DNA from: CADEEN01 sp963840805
Lineage (GTDB): Bacteria; Pseudomonadota; Gammaproteobacteria; Burkholderiales; Burkholderiaceae_C
Assembly (NCBI GenBank): GCA_963840805.1
Contig: CAWJAJ010000017.1
Span: 682,001 to 746,000 of the forward strand
Direction of reading: 5' to 3'
DNA: 64,000 nt
Positions 26,138-34,624 of this stretch are shown here, piece by piece; within the stretch, counting starts at the first letter, position 1, and each line of letters begins with the position of its first letter. The notes below the pieces were generated by a model. The model saw only the letters and a program-made list of their open reading frames with translations, was not told the DNA's origin and did no database searches. A program made the position numbers and the translations under genes.

Positions 26138-27011
26138 CCGCCCCGACCATGTAGGCCACCACCGCCTTGATGTCGGCGTCGCTGGCGGCAGCCATACCGC
26201 CCTTGGGCGGCATCGCGCCCTTGCCCTTGATCGCGCTGGCGGTCAGGCCATCGACGCCGGCGGCCAGGCGGGGCGCCCAGGCCGCCTTGTCGCCGAGCTT
26301 GGGCGCGTTGGCCACACCGGCCGCGTGGCACACCGCGCAACTCTGCGAGTACAGCGCCGGTACCGCGTCGGCCCTCGCCACCGGGACCGCTGCCGCAGCA
26401 ACAGTCACAGGCGCCACGGGCGCAGTCGCCGCGGCTGGCGCGGCGGGCGCCGTCGTGGCAGGTGCAGGCGCTGGTGCGGCAGTCTGTGCCGGCGCCGCCG
26501 CCACCACCTTGGGCTCCTCGAGCTTGCCGCCGCCCTGATTGGCCAGGTAGACCACGGCGCGGCCGATCTCGATGTCGCTGAAGTCACCGCCGCCCTGCGC
26601 GCCCATCGCGCCCTTGCCCTTCAAAGCCGACGTCAGCAAGGCTTCGTAGCCGGTCTTCACGCGCGGGCCCCAGGCGGCGGCGTCGCCGACCTTGGGCGCG
26701 CCGGCCGCACCGCTGCCGTGACAGGCCACGCACTGCGCGGCATAGACCTGCTCGCCGGTCTTCAGCGAAGCGGTGTCGCTCGCATCCCTGATCTCGATGC
26801 TGCCGATCGGCTGGATGCGCCGGGCCACCGCCTCGGCGGCCATGCCGTCGCTGCCGGCTGCAGGCATCTTGTTGGCGACGACGTAGTTGACGAGCAGGAT
26901 GATCGCGAGGATCGGCACCACGAACGCCAGCACCACCGCCCAGAGCAACTGTTTCGGCGTCTTGATCGGGCCCTCGTGGGGCAGGTCGTGTTCGGCGTGG
27001 GCGTCGCTCAT
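26130..27011 (-). CDS. Membrane-anchored diheme cytochrome c5
   Basis: A 293-residue protein with one N-terminal membrane anchor (LLWAVVLAFVVPILAIILLV) and two class I cytochrome c domains. Heme sites are CVACH (about residue 115) and CAVCH (about 230), with probable Met ligands in the GAMGAQ and GAMPPKGG loops. The domains are joined by a 50-residue Ala/Pro-rich linker, which should let the second heme swing in the periplasm. Such proteins carry electrons between the bc1 complex or quinol and terminal oxidases. The ATG at 27011 is supported by AAGAGG upstream. Confidence 0.87.
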   Translation of the reverse strand: MSDAHAEHDLPHEGPIKTPKQLLWAVVLAFVVPILAIILLVNYVVANKMPAAGSDGMAAEAVARRIQPIGSIEIRDASDTASLKTGEQVYAAQCVACHGSGAAGAPKVGDAAAWGPRVKTGYEALLTSALKGKGAMGAQGGGDFSDIEIGRAVVYLANQGGGKLEEPKVVAAAPAQTAAPAPAPATTAPAAPAAATAPVAPVTVAAAAVPVARADAVPALYSQSCAVCHAAGVANAPKLGDKAAWAPRLAAGVDGLTASAIKGKGAMPPKGGMAAASDADIKAVVAYMVGAVK

Positions 27012-27144
27012 GGAATCCTCTTGGTGGCCGGCCATCGGCGGGTGGCGAACAGCGCGCCCGCGACACCCCGACAAAACAATGCGTGCCAAGGGCACGCAAC
27101 GGCGCGGAATTATAGCGGCGCCACTCCCAGCACAGGATCACGAC

Positions 27145-27444
27145 GGTGCGCGGCCGGGGTCGGGAAGAACCTTATGCGCGCGGCACCGCCCGAGGGCATA
27201 TTCGCGTGGTCATTCCCGACGCCCGGTGGACCTGCACCGCGCTGGCCGCGGGGGCTACAAGCCCGCCGAGGCGAAGGAGTTCAAGCGTGGTGGTGAACGG
27301 CTGGTGCGCGCCTCCTTCATTCGGGATCCGGACGGCCACAAGATCGAAATGCTGGAGCGGCACGGCCATGACCAGCAACGCAGCGCCCCGCGCCGAACGC
27401 GGCGTGGTGGCGCCCTCCCCCTGAAGAACAGGAGACACACATGA
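27145..27444 (+). pseudogene. Glyoxalase/VOC remnant, N-terminus missing and frameshifted
   Basis: Only the second half of a lactoylglutathione-lyase-like protein remains. One frame carries GHIRVVIPDAR; about 20 residues later the matching frame becomes GYKPAEAKEFKRGGERLVRA, then SFIRDPDGHKIEMLERHG, the usual C-terminal end with its metal-ligand Glu. A one-base loss near 27240-27255 separates the two. No start or N-terminal betaalphabeta module is present. The second frame's stop overlaps the ATG of the next gene. Confidence 0.7.
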
Positions 27445-28718
27445 AGAGACCCCGTCAATACGTTGTCGCCGCGCTCGGTGCCGCGATGGCGCTGCTGGTG
27501 TCTGGCCAGGCGCAAGCCCAGGCCCAGAACATCGAGAACCTCAAACAGATGAAGGTGTCGGGGGTCGACCCCAGCATGCCACCGGTGCCGCAGGGCGGCC
27601 AGAATGCCGCCGCGCTGCGCGAGAATCTGAAGCGAGTCAAGTTGCCGCCGGGCTTCAAGATCGAGCTCTATGCGGTGGTGCCCGACGCGCGCCACATGGC
27701 CGTCGCGCCCAGCACCAACATGCTGTTCGTCGGCACGCGCAAGAACACCGTCTGGGCCGTCACCGATCGCAACAGCGACGGCGTGGCCGACGAGGTCAAG
27801 CCTTTCGCGCCGTCGGCCAAGTTCCATGTGCCCAACGGCGTGTGCTGGACCAAGGATGGCTTCCTGATCGTCGTCGAGCACAACCGCGTGCTGAACTTCC
27901 CGGCCGCCGAATTCTTCTATGAAGGCGGCGACGTGGCAGTGATCGAAACCGTGCCGCAGGGCAAGCTGATCCCGGTCGAGGAGGAGTCGTACAACCACCA
28001 TGCGCGCACCTGCCGCATCGGCCCCGACGGCATGCTCTACATCACGCTCGGCCAGCCGTACAACGTGCAGCCGCGCAACAAGATCGATCTGTTCAACAAG
28101 GTCGGCATCGGCGGCATCGTGCGCATGAACGCGTTCGACGGCAGCAAGCGCGAGGTCTATGCCACCGGCATCCGCAACTCGGTTGGCCTGGAGTTCAACC
28201 CGAAGGACAGCACGCTCTGGTTCACCGACAACCAGACCGACGGCATGGGCGACGACATCCCGGCCGGCGAGATCAACCGCGCGCCCCGCGCCGGCATGTT
28301 CTTCGGCTACCCGTGGAAGCAGGGGCGCACGCGCATCACCGAGTTCGGCTACGACAAGGACCCGCTGCCGCCGAACATCACCGACCCACAGGTCTACATG
28401 GATGCGCACGCGGCGGACTTGGGCCTGGCCTTCTACACCGGCAAGCAGTTCCCGGCCAAGTACCAGGGCGGCCTGTTCTCGGCCCAGCACGGGTCGTGGA
28501 ACCGCACCAAGCCGATCGGTGCACGCATCATGTTCACGTCGCTGAAGGCCGATGGCACGGCCGACAAGACCGAGGTCTTCGCCGACGGCTGGCTCGACAG
28601 CGATACCGGCCTGTACCGCGGCCGCCCGGTCGACGTGGCAATGATGAAGGACGGCTCGATGCTGATCAGCGACGACTTCGCGGGTGCGCTGTACCGCGTG
28701 AGCTACTCGGCGCCGTGA
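27441..28718 (+). CDS. PQQ-dependent sugar dehydrogenase (sorbosone dehydrogenase type)
   Basis: A 425-residue exported protein: a Sec signal (VVAALGAAMALLVSGQAQAQ) followed by a beta-propeller of the soluble glucose/sorbosone dehydrogenase family. Typical pieces are LPPGFKIELYAVVPDAR, NGVCWTKDGFLIVVEHN, IRNSVGLEFNPKDSTLWFTD and a late QHGSWNRTKPIG. It would oxidise an aldose or ketone in the periplasm and pass electrons to a cytochrome; the next gene, overlapping by four bases, is such a cytochrome. PQQ synthesis genes are not in the window, so cofactor use is inferred. Confidence 0.83.
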   Translation: MKRPRQYVVAALGAAMALLVSGQAQAQAQNIENLKQMKVSGVDPSMPPVPQGGQNAAALRENLKRVKLPPGFKIELYAVVPDARHMAVAPSTNMLFVGTRKNTVWAVTDRNSDGVADEVKPFAPSAKFHVPNGVCWTKDGFLIVVEHNRVLNFPAAEFFYEGGDVAVIETVPQGKLIPVEEESYNHHARTCRIGPDGMLYITLGQPYNVQPRNKIDLFNKVGIGGIVRMNAFDGSKREVYATGIRNSVGLEFNPKDSTLWFTDNQTDGMGDDIPAGEINRAPRAGMFFGYPWKQGRTRITEFGYDKDPLPPNITDPQVYMDAHAADLGLAFYTGKQFPAKYQGGLFSAQHGSWNRTKPIGARIMFTSLKADGTADKTEVFADGWLDSDTGLYRGRPVDVAMMKDGSMLISDDFAGALYRVSYSAP

Positions 28719-29032
28719 ACTTGCGGCTCGGCTTGGCGTGGCTGCTTCTGGCGGCCACGCCGGCCCTTGCCGCCGATGCGGCGGTTGGGCGACAGAAGGC
28801 GATCGCCTGCGCGGTCTGTCACGGGCCGCTGGGTCTGGCCAACGCGCCCGACACGCCGAGCCTGGCCGGCCAGCCGGCCACCTACCTGGCCGCACAGTTG
28901 CGCGCGTTTCGCAGCGGCGAGCGGCGCCACGAGGTGATGGTCGTGATCGCCAAGCCACTGAGCGACGCCGATATCGCCGACCTGTCGGCCTGGTTCGCGG
29001 CCGTGCAGGTCGAGGTCAAACCGCCCCGTTGA
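28715..29032 (+). CDS. Cytochrome c553-like protein
   Basis: A 105-residue periplasmic monoheme cytochrome: signal peptide (LGLAWLLLAATPALAADAAV), heme site CAVCHG at about residue 28, and the family block PSLAGQPATYLAAQLRAFRS, with an axial Met probably in HEVMVVIAKPL. It starts with GTG overlapping the dehydrogenase stop (GTGA), so the two are translated together. It is the likely electron acceptor of that dehydrogenase. Confidence 0.86.
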   Translation: MNLRLGLAWLLLAATPALAADAAVGRQKAIACAVCHGPLGLANAPDTPSLAGQPATYLAAQLRAFRSGERRHEVMVVIAKPLSDADIADLSAWFAAVQVEVKPPR

Positions 29033-29074
29033 GGCCGCCCGCCCAGAGGGGCCGCTGATAGAATCCGCCCCCTC

Positions 29075-29150
29075 GCGCCCGTAGCTCAATGGATAGAGTA
29101 CTGCCCTCCGAAGGCAGGGGTTGCTGGTTCGATCCCAGCCGGGCGCGCCA
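29075..29150 (+). tRNA. tRNA-Arg(CCG)
   Basis: A complete 76-base cloverleaf: acceptor stem GCGCCCG with CGGGCGC, D-arm around AGCTCAATGGATAGAGT, anticodon stem CTGCC/GGCAG with loop CTCCGAA (anticodon CCG), T-arm GCTGGTTCGATCCCAGC, and an encoded 3' CCA at 29148-29150. It reads CGG codons, which are frequent in this genome. Confidence 0.96.
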
Positions 29151-29174
29151 GCCGGCCACCGTGCACGCGCGATT

Positions 29175-30467
29175 TCAATCGATCAACGATTCGGCCGAGA
29201 CGATGTGCTGCCGCGCGCGGCGCACGGCCCAGAACACGGCCACCGCCAGCAGCGGAATCGCCGCGCCGACCGCGAGGTCGGGGTTGACGTGCACGCCGGC
29301 CGCATGCAGCGCCTTGGCGGCGTAGCCCACCAGGCCGGCGGCGTAGTAGACGATCGCCGCCACCGACAAGCCCTCGACGGTCTGCTGCAGCCGCAACTGC
29401 AGCTTGGCGCGGTGGTCCATCGAGGCCAGCAGCTTCTGGTTCTGGCGCTCGCGCGCAATATCCACCCGCGTCGAGAGCAATGCGCTGGCCTGCGCCACCC
29501 GCTCCGACAAGCCGCGCAGGCGCTGCGACACGGTGGCGCAGGTGGCCACCGCGGGCGTCAGGCGGCGGCCCATGAACTCGTCGATGGTCTGCAGCGCCGG
29601 CAGCCGCACCTCGCGCAGCTCGGCAATGCGCCGCAGCACCAGGCCGTGGTAGGCCTCGCAGGCGCCGAAGCGAAACTGGCTGGCGGCAATGCCGCTCTCG
29701 ACCTCGGCCGCCAGCCGCGTCAGTTGCTGCAGCAGCGCTTCGTCGTCGCCTTCGTCGCGTGCGATGCCGTCGGTCAGCGTGGCGAGCGCGCTTTCGATCG
29801 CCGCAATGCGCGGTGACTGGCGGCGTGCGATCGGCAATGCCAGCAACGCCAGCATGCGGTAGGCCTCGATCTCGAACAGGCGCTGCAACATGCGGCCCGC
29901 CTGCCGTTCGGCGAGCCGGCGGTCGAGCACCAGCACATGCGTGCAGCCGTCGTCATGCAAGTAGAAATCGGTGTAGACCAGCGCGGCGCCTTCGGCCACC
30001 TCGGCGCCAGCGACGCTGCGGCCACCGAACAAGCGAGCCAGTGCGGCGGTGTCCGGCGGCAACGCATCGGCAGCGCGCAGTTCGGCGTGCACTGCGGCCA
30101 TCGTCAGCCCCGGGATGCCGGCCAGCCAGCCGTCGGGCAACAACGCGGCGGCGGTGTCGGTGAACGGTTCGCCGCCGACACCGTCGACGAGGAAGGTGTA
30201 GCCCGAGAACTCGCCGTGCCGTTCCCACTTCAGACGCAGCGGGCCGAGCACGGCGCGGAAATGCGTTGCCGCGGCATCGGGCGCTGCCACCGCATGGCGC
30301 TGGCACACCGCCTGAAGGTGGCGACGCTCGCGCTCGCGTTCGTCGGCATCGATCAGCACCGCGACATAGCTGGCCCGCGCCGGCGCCCGCAGGGCCTCGG
30401 GCGGGCGGGCATGCACCTCCTCGGCGAGCAGCATGCGTTGTGCGTGATCGGGCGGCAGCATGGACAT
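29175..30467 (-). CDS. DUF3422 family protein
   Basis: A 430-residue protein matching DUF3422, a proteobacterial family of unknown function. The start RMLLAEEVHARPPEALRAPA and the internal FGACEAYHGLVLRRIAELRE are the clearest family signals. Most of it is soluble and helical; near the C-terminus two hydrophobic segments (LSVAAIVYYAAGLVGYAAKA and VGAAIPLLAVAVFWAVRRA) anchor it in the inner membrane. The coiled-coil-like ERVAQASALLSTRVDIARER precedes them. It is convergent with tRNA-Arg and divergent from the DUF167 gene. Confidence 0.9.
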   Translation of the reverse strand: MSMLPPDHAQRMLLAEEVHARPPEALRAPARASYVAVLIDADERERERRHLQAVCQRHAVAAPDAAATHFRAVLGPLRLKWERHGEFSGYTFLVDGVGGEPFTDTAAALLPDGWLAGIPGLTMAAVHAELRAADALPPDTAALARLFGGRSVAGAEVAEGAALVYTDFYLHDDGCTHVLVLDRRLAERQAGRMLQRLFEIEAYRMLALLALPIARRQSPRIAAIESALATLTDGIARDEGDDEALLQQLTRLAAEVESGIAASQFRFGACEAYHGLVLRRIAELREVRLPALQTIDEFMGRRLTPAVATCATVSQRLRGLSERVAQASALLSTRVDIARERQNQKLLASMDHRAKLQLRLQQTVEGLSVAAIVYYAAGLVGYAAKALHAAGVHVNPDLAVGAAIPLLAVAVFWAVRRARQHIVSAESLID

Positions 30468-30572
30468 TCGCTACTTTCCTCGGCGAAGATCGGGCCGGGC
30501 AGCGCCCGCCGGCGGCGAGTATGTCATCGCCACCAGCGTTGCGCCGGCCTGCGCGTCGCGACCTACGAGCAC

Positions 30573-30803
30573 CTCACTCTGAAGATCCTGCAAGTCAAGG
30601 TCAAGCCGAATGCGCGCGCGAGTTCGCTCGTGGCGCAGGACGACGGCACCTGGCTGGCGCAGATCGCCGCGCCGCCGGTCGATGGCCGGGCCAACGACGC
30701 GCTGGTCGCGCTGGTGGCCAGGCACTTCGGCGTGCGGCGCGCGCAGGTGCGCATCAAGAGTGGCGCGTCGGGGCGAATGAAGCTGGTGCAGATCGACGAA
30801 TGA
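30573..30803 (+). CDS. DUF167 (YggU-type) protein, start codon unclear
   Basis: A protein of about 75 residues matching DUF167/YggU: LKILQVKVKPNARASSLVAQ, PPVDGRANDALVALVARHFG and the end IKSGASGRMKLVQIDE. The family is small and of unknown role. No ATG, GTG or TTG lies in frame near the expected N-terminus; the family Met falls on CTC at 30573, and CTG at 30579 is the nearest possible rare start. Either a non-standard start is used or the start has been lost through mutation or sequence error. Confidence 0.75.
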   Translation, partial: LTLKILQVKVKPNARASSLVAQDDGTWLAQIAAPPVDGRANDALVALVARHFGVRRAQVRIKSGASGRMKLVQIDE

Positions 30804-30807
30804 TGGG

Positions 30808-31944
30808 TCACGCCGCGTCGGCGGTCTCGATCGCCTGGCCTTCGGCGATGACCTGTCGCACGCGCAGTCGCGCGTCGAGCACGACGAAGTCCGCGCAGGC
30901 GCCGATGCGCAGCTCGCCGCGGTCGCCCAGGCCGAGGTACCGCGCGGCGTGCGTCGAGACGCGCCTCGACGCGTCGGTCAAGCTCAGGCCGAGCCCCTCG
31001 ACAAGGTTGCGCAGCGCCTGGTCCATCGTCAGCGTGCTGCCGGCCAACGTGCCGTCGGCCAGGCGCACGCCGCCGCCGCATTTGCTGACGACGTGGCGGC
31101 CGAGCCGGTAGTCGCCGTCGGGCATCGCCGCAGCGGCGGTCGCATCGGTCACGCAGTACAGCCCCGGAATCGCACGCAACGCCGCGCGCATCGCGCCGGG
31201 ATGCACGTGCAGCAGATCGGGGATCAGCTCGGCATGCTGCGCATGCGCCAGCGCGGCGCCGACCGAGCCAGGGGCGCGGTGGTGCAGGCCGCTCATCGCG
31301 TTGAACAGATGCGTGAAGCCGCTCGCCCCATGGGCCAGCGCCGCGCAGGCCTCGTCGTAGCTGGCCGCGCTGTGGCCGATCTGCACACGGATACCGGCAG
31401 CCACCAGCGCGGCGACGATGGCCAGCGCGCGCGGCAACTCGGGGGCGAGCGTGACGACGCGAAGCGGCGCCAGCGCCGCGAGCGCAAGGATCTCGGCGGC
31501 CGACGGCGCCTGCGCATACGCCGGCTGCGCGCCGAGGCGGTCGGGGCTGATGTACGGACCCTCGAGGTGCACGCCGAGCACGCGCGCGGCGCCGTCGGCG
31601 CGCTGCGCGCAAGCCGGCGCGAGCGCACGCAGCACCGCCGCGATCTCGCCATGCGGCGCGGTCATCGTGGTAGCCAGCAGCGCCGTGGTGCCGTGGCGCG
31701 CGTGCGTGCGCGCGATGGTGTCGATCGCGCTGGCGTCGAGTGCGGCCTGCATCGTGTCGGCGCCGCCGCCACCGTGCACGTGCAGGTCGATGAAGCCGGG
31801 CAGCACGATCGGCAGCCTGCTGTCGCGCCAGGCCTCGTCGGCCACCGGCCCGCCGTGCAGCGCGACGATGCGGCCGTCGTGGTGCTCGAGCCGGCCATCC
31901 ACGAACCCACCGGGCGTGAGGATCAGGCCTTCGATCGCGATCAC
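30808..31944 (-). CDS. nagA: N-acetylglucosamine-6-phosphate deacetylase
   Basis: A 378-residue amidohydrolase removing acetate from GlcNAc-6-P in amino-sugar and cell-wall recycling. Metal-site motifs are PGFIDLHVHGGGG (residues about 50-62), GVHLEGPYIS, QIGHSAASYDEA and CVTDATAAAAMPDG. The start is a GTG at 31944 overlapping the stop of the upstream desuccinylase-like gene (GTGA). With murQ 1 kb upstream on the same strand, it suggests a small muropeptide or aminosugar salvage operon. Confidence 0.9.
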   Translation of the reverse strand: MIAIEGLILTPGGFVDGRLEHHDGRIVALHGGPVADEAWRDSRLPIVLPGFIDLHVHGGGGADTMQAALDASAIDTIARTHARHGTTALLATTMTAPHGEIAAVLRALAPACAQRADGAARVLGVHLEGPYISPDRLGAQPAYAQAPSAAEILALAALAPLRVVTLAPELPRALAIVAALVAAGIRVQIGHSAASYDEACAALAHGASGFTHLFNAMSGLHHRAPGSVGAALAHAQHAELIPDLLHVHPGAMRAALRAIPGLYCVTDATAAAAMPDGDYRLGRHVVSKCGGGVRLADGTLAGSTLTMDQALRNLVEGLGLSLTDASRRVSTHAARYLGLGDRGELRIGACADFVVLDARLRVRQVIAEGQAIETADAA

Positions 31945-32915
31945 GTCAATGGCCGGCCGCTCGGCACGGCGACGTAGAACCATTCGTGGCCCGGCAACGC
32001 CGCCTCGTCGGGGAACACGATGTGGCCGTCGACCGTGGCGAGCACCGGCGTGCCGTCGTGGCGCTCGCCGATGTGCTCGCCAGCGTGCACCGCGTCGAAG
32101 CTGCACCATGGTCGCACGAAGCGATCGCCTTCGTGCTCGCGGTCGACCACTTCGGTCAGGCGCAGCCGCTCGAAGCGCGCCGCCGGCGGTGCCAGCGGGA
32201 GCTCGGCCAAGCCGAGCAGCGCGATCGCCTGGCGGATCGCGCGGTAGCCGACCTCGGACGCTGCTGGGTCGGCGTGTTGACCACACTCGAGCGTGACGCC
32301 GTAGCCGCCCTGCGCCCGCATGTACTCGGTGGTGCCGATGCCGTAGCTCGGGTCGGCCTCTTCGAGCAGGCCGCGCGTGCGACGCCGCAACGCACCCAGC
32401 GCATACGCCGCCAGCCAGCCCTCGGCGATGCGCGTCGGCCCCAGGTGCGCGGCCAGGCGGCCTTCGGCGGCGGCGTGGTGGAACGGTTCGAGCGGGCCGT
32501 CGTTGTCGGCCGGGCCGCGCATCACGAACGGGCGACCGGGGCTGGCGAACGAGTGCAGGTCGAGCAGCACGTCGTGCGCGGCCAGCCAAGGGCACAGGAC
32601 GTTGGCGATGCGGTCCTCGAAGTCGGCGGGGTTGGCCGTCGGCAACAGGCGGCGGTTCAGGTTGCGCTCGCCGCGGCGCTCACCCCAGGCATAGGCCAGC
32701 GGGTTGGTCACCGGCACCAGCGTCAACAAGCCGCGCACGATGCGCAGCGCGCCACTCTCGACCTCGCCGATCACGCGCTCGATCGCCCGCGTGCCGCAGG
32801 TCTCGTTGCCGTGCACCGCGCCGAGGACGATCAGCCGCGGCGATGACTGCGATTGCGCGCGATCTTCGAGGCCGGCGAACTGGTAGGCGCGCAGCGTGGC
32901 GGGCGTCGACGTCAT
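31941..32915 (-). CDS. Succinylglutamate desuccinylase/aspartoacylase family hydrolase
   Basis: A 324-residue M14-type zinc hydrolase. Zinc ligands appear in GAVHGNETCG (His, Glu) and LLDLHSFASPG (His), with the catalytic Glu in GVTLECGQHAD; the C-terminal part forms the usual beta domain. Members remove acyl groups from amino acids, or cut terminal residues. It lies between murQ and nagA and overlaps nagA by four bases, so an acyl-amino-sugar or peptide side-chain substrate is possible but unproven. Confidence 0.83.
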   Translation of the reverse strand: MTSTPATLRAYQFAGLEDRAQSQSSPRLIVLGAVHGNETCGTRAIERVIGEVESGALRIVRGLLTLVPVTNPLAYAWGERRGERNLNRRLLPTANPADFEDRIANVLCPWLAAHDVLLDLHSFASPGRPFVMRGPADNDGPLEPFHHAAAEGRLAAHLGPTRIAEGWLAAYALGALRRRTRGLLEEADPSYGIGTTEYMRAQGGYGVTLECGQHADPAASEVGYRAIRQAIALLGLAELPLAPPAARFERLRLTEVVDREHEGDRFVRPWCSFDAVHAGEHIGERHDGTPVLATVDGHIVFPDEAALPGHEWFYVAVPSGRPLT

Positions 32916-32993
32916 GATTGGATTATCGAGGCCGGCCCGGCATCGCGGTCATGCCAGCAGCGTCTCTCCGCGTCGCCAAGCCGGCCGCGCCAC

Positions 32994-33908
32994 TCATCGC
33001 AGCGGCACCTCCAGCGCCCCGTGCACACTGCCGCCGTGGGCCTGCAGCAGGCGCTCGGCGCGGCGCGCGTCGACGCCGCGCTTCAACGCGACGATGGCCA
33101 CCTTGATGCGGTAGTCGCAGGCCCCGAGCGTGCGCACGGCATCGTCGGCGCTGCAGCCGGTGGCCTGCATCGTCAGCCGCTGCGCGCGCAGCAGCAACTT
33201 GGCGTTGGTGGCGCGCAAGTCGACCATCAGGTTGCCGTAGACCTTGTGCAACCGCACCATCAGCGCGCTGGAAAACGTGTTCAGCGCGATCTTCTGCGCC
33301 GTGCCGGCCTTCAGCCGTGTGCTGCCCGAGATCACTTCGGCGCCGGTGGCCAGGGTGATGCCGATCTCGGCATAGGTCACCAGCGGCGAGCCGGCGTTGT
33401 TGGCGATGGCGATCGTCAAGGCGCCACTGGCCCGCGCCGCCTGCAACGCGCCGAGCACGTACGGCGTGGCGCCCGACGCAGCAATCAACAGCACGACGTC
33501 GTTCTCGCCGGGGCTCAGGCGGTGCAGATCGGCGCTGCCCTGCGACGCGTCGTCCTCGGCGCCCTCGACAGCCACGTACATCGCCGCATCGCCACCGGCC
33601 ATCAGCGCGCGCGCGCGTTCGCGCGGCCACGAGAACGTCGGATTCAGCTCGACGCTGTCGAGCACGCCGAGGCGCCCGCTGGTGCCCGCGCCGATGTAGA
33701 TCAGGCGCCCGCCGGCGGCGATGCGCGGCACCGCGGCATCGACGGCGCGGACCAGTTCGGGCAACCCCGCGCGCACGGCATCGACCGCGCCCTGCTGGTC
33801 GTCGACGAATGCAGCCACCAGCGCCGGCGTCTCGTAGCGGTCGAGCGCCGGATGGCGGGCATCGGGCGTCTCGGTGGTCGGTAGCGGACGGGGCGGGTCG
33901 GTCGACAT
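32994..33908 (-). CDS. murQ: N-acetylmuramic acid 6-phosphate etherase
   Basis: A 304-residue SIS-domain lyase that splits MurNAc-6-P into GlcNAc-6-P and lactate. The sugar-phosphate site is visible in GRLIYIGAGTSGRLGVLDSV, and later motifs LLIAASGATPYVLGAL and GSTRLKAGTAQKIALN match MurQ exactly in character. It would feed nagA on the same strand downstream. I chose the ATG at 33908 (MSTDPPRP); two in-frame ATGs lie further upstream. It is divergent from nasT with about 60 bases between. Confidence 0.9.
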   Translation of the reverse strand: MSTDPPRPLPTTETPDARHPALDRYETPALVAAFVDDQQGAVDAVRAGLPELVRAVDAAVPRIAAGGRLIYIGAGTSGRLGVLDSVELNPTFSWPRERARALMAGGDAAMYVAVEGAEDDASQGSADLHRLSPGENDVVLLIAASGATPYVLGALQAARASGALTIAIANNAGSPLVTYAEIGITLATGAEVISGSTRLKAGTAQKIALNTFSSALMVRLHKVYGNLMVDLRATNAKLLLRAQRLTMQATGCSADDAVRTLGACDYRIKVAIVALKRGVDARRAERLLQAHGGSVHGALEVPLR

Positions 33909-33970
33909 CGCCGCGATCATCGCGCAACACAACGGCCTGTGCGGGGCACGGATCTTGCGCGGCGTGAGGC

Positions 33971-34624
33971 GTGACCCGCACCTCGCCCGACCACTCGCCG
34001 ACCCCGGCTGTCGCCGGTCGCGCCGAGCCGGCGTCGGCCCCGCTGCGCGTGTTGCTGATCGACGACGGCGCGCACCGCGTCAGCCTGATTCGCGACGAAC
34101 TGACGCGCCAGGGGCACGAAGTGGTCGGCGTGATCGACTCGGCGATCGTGGTGCACGAATGCGTCACGCAGTTGCTGCCCGACGTGGTGATCGTCGACAG
34201 CGAGTCGCCTTCGCGCGACACGCTCGAGCATGTGGCCACGCTGTCGGGGCGCAATCCGCGGCCGGTGGTGGTATTCGCCGAAGACGACAGCGACGTGCCG
34301 CTGCGCCTGGCGATGCAGGCCGGCGTCAGCGCCTACGTGGTCGCAGGCCTGCAGCCGCACCGGCTGGCTTCGGTGCTGCGCGTGGCGATCGCCCGCTTCG
34401 AGCAGGACAAGGCACTGCGCGAGCAGTTGGTGCAGGCGCAATCGCAGCTGTCGTCGCGGCGCACGGTCGAGCGCGCCAAGGGCATCCTGATGGCTCAGGG
34501 CGGCCTGACCGAGGACGCCGCCTACAAGCAGATGCGCAAGCTGGCGATGGACCGTGGCGAACCGCTGGTGCAACTCGCCGAACGCATCATCGACGCCCAC
34601 CAGTTGTTGCGCCCCGCGGGCTGA
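33971..34624 (+). CDS. nasT: ANTAR-domain response regulator NasT
   Basis: A 217-residue two-domain antiterminator. Residues 25-145 form a receiver-like domain (LRVLLIDDGAHRVSLIRDEL, with VIVDSESPS at the acceptor site), and 150-210 form the RNA-binding ANTAR domain (RRTVERAKGILMAQGGLTED, then AYKQMRKLAMDRG). In known systems NasT is held by the nitrate sensor NasS and, when free, stops termination in the nas leader RNA. No nasS is in this window. The start is a GTG. The nas leader begins right after its stop. Confidence 0.9.
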   Translation: MTRTSPDHSPTPAVAGRAEPASAPLRVLLIDDGAHRVSLIRDELTRQGHEVVGVIDSAIVVHECVTQLLPDVVIVDSESPSRDTLEHVATLSGRNPRPVVVFAEDDSDVPLRLAMQAGVSAYVVAGLQPHRLASVLRVAIARFEQDKALREQLVQAQSQLSSRRTVERAKGILMAQGGLTEDAAYKQMRKLAMDRGEPLVQLAERIIDAHQLLRPAG

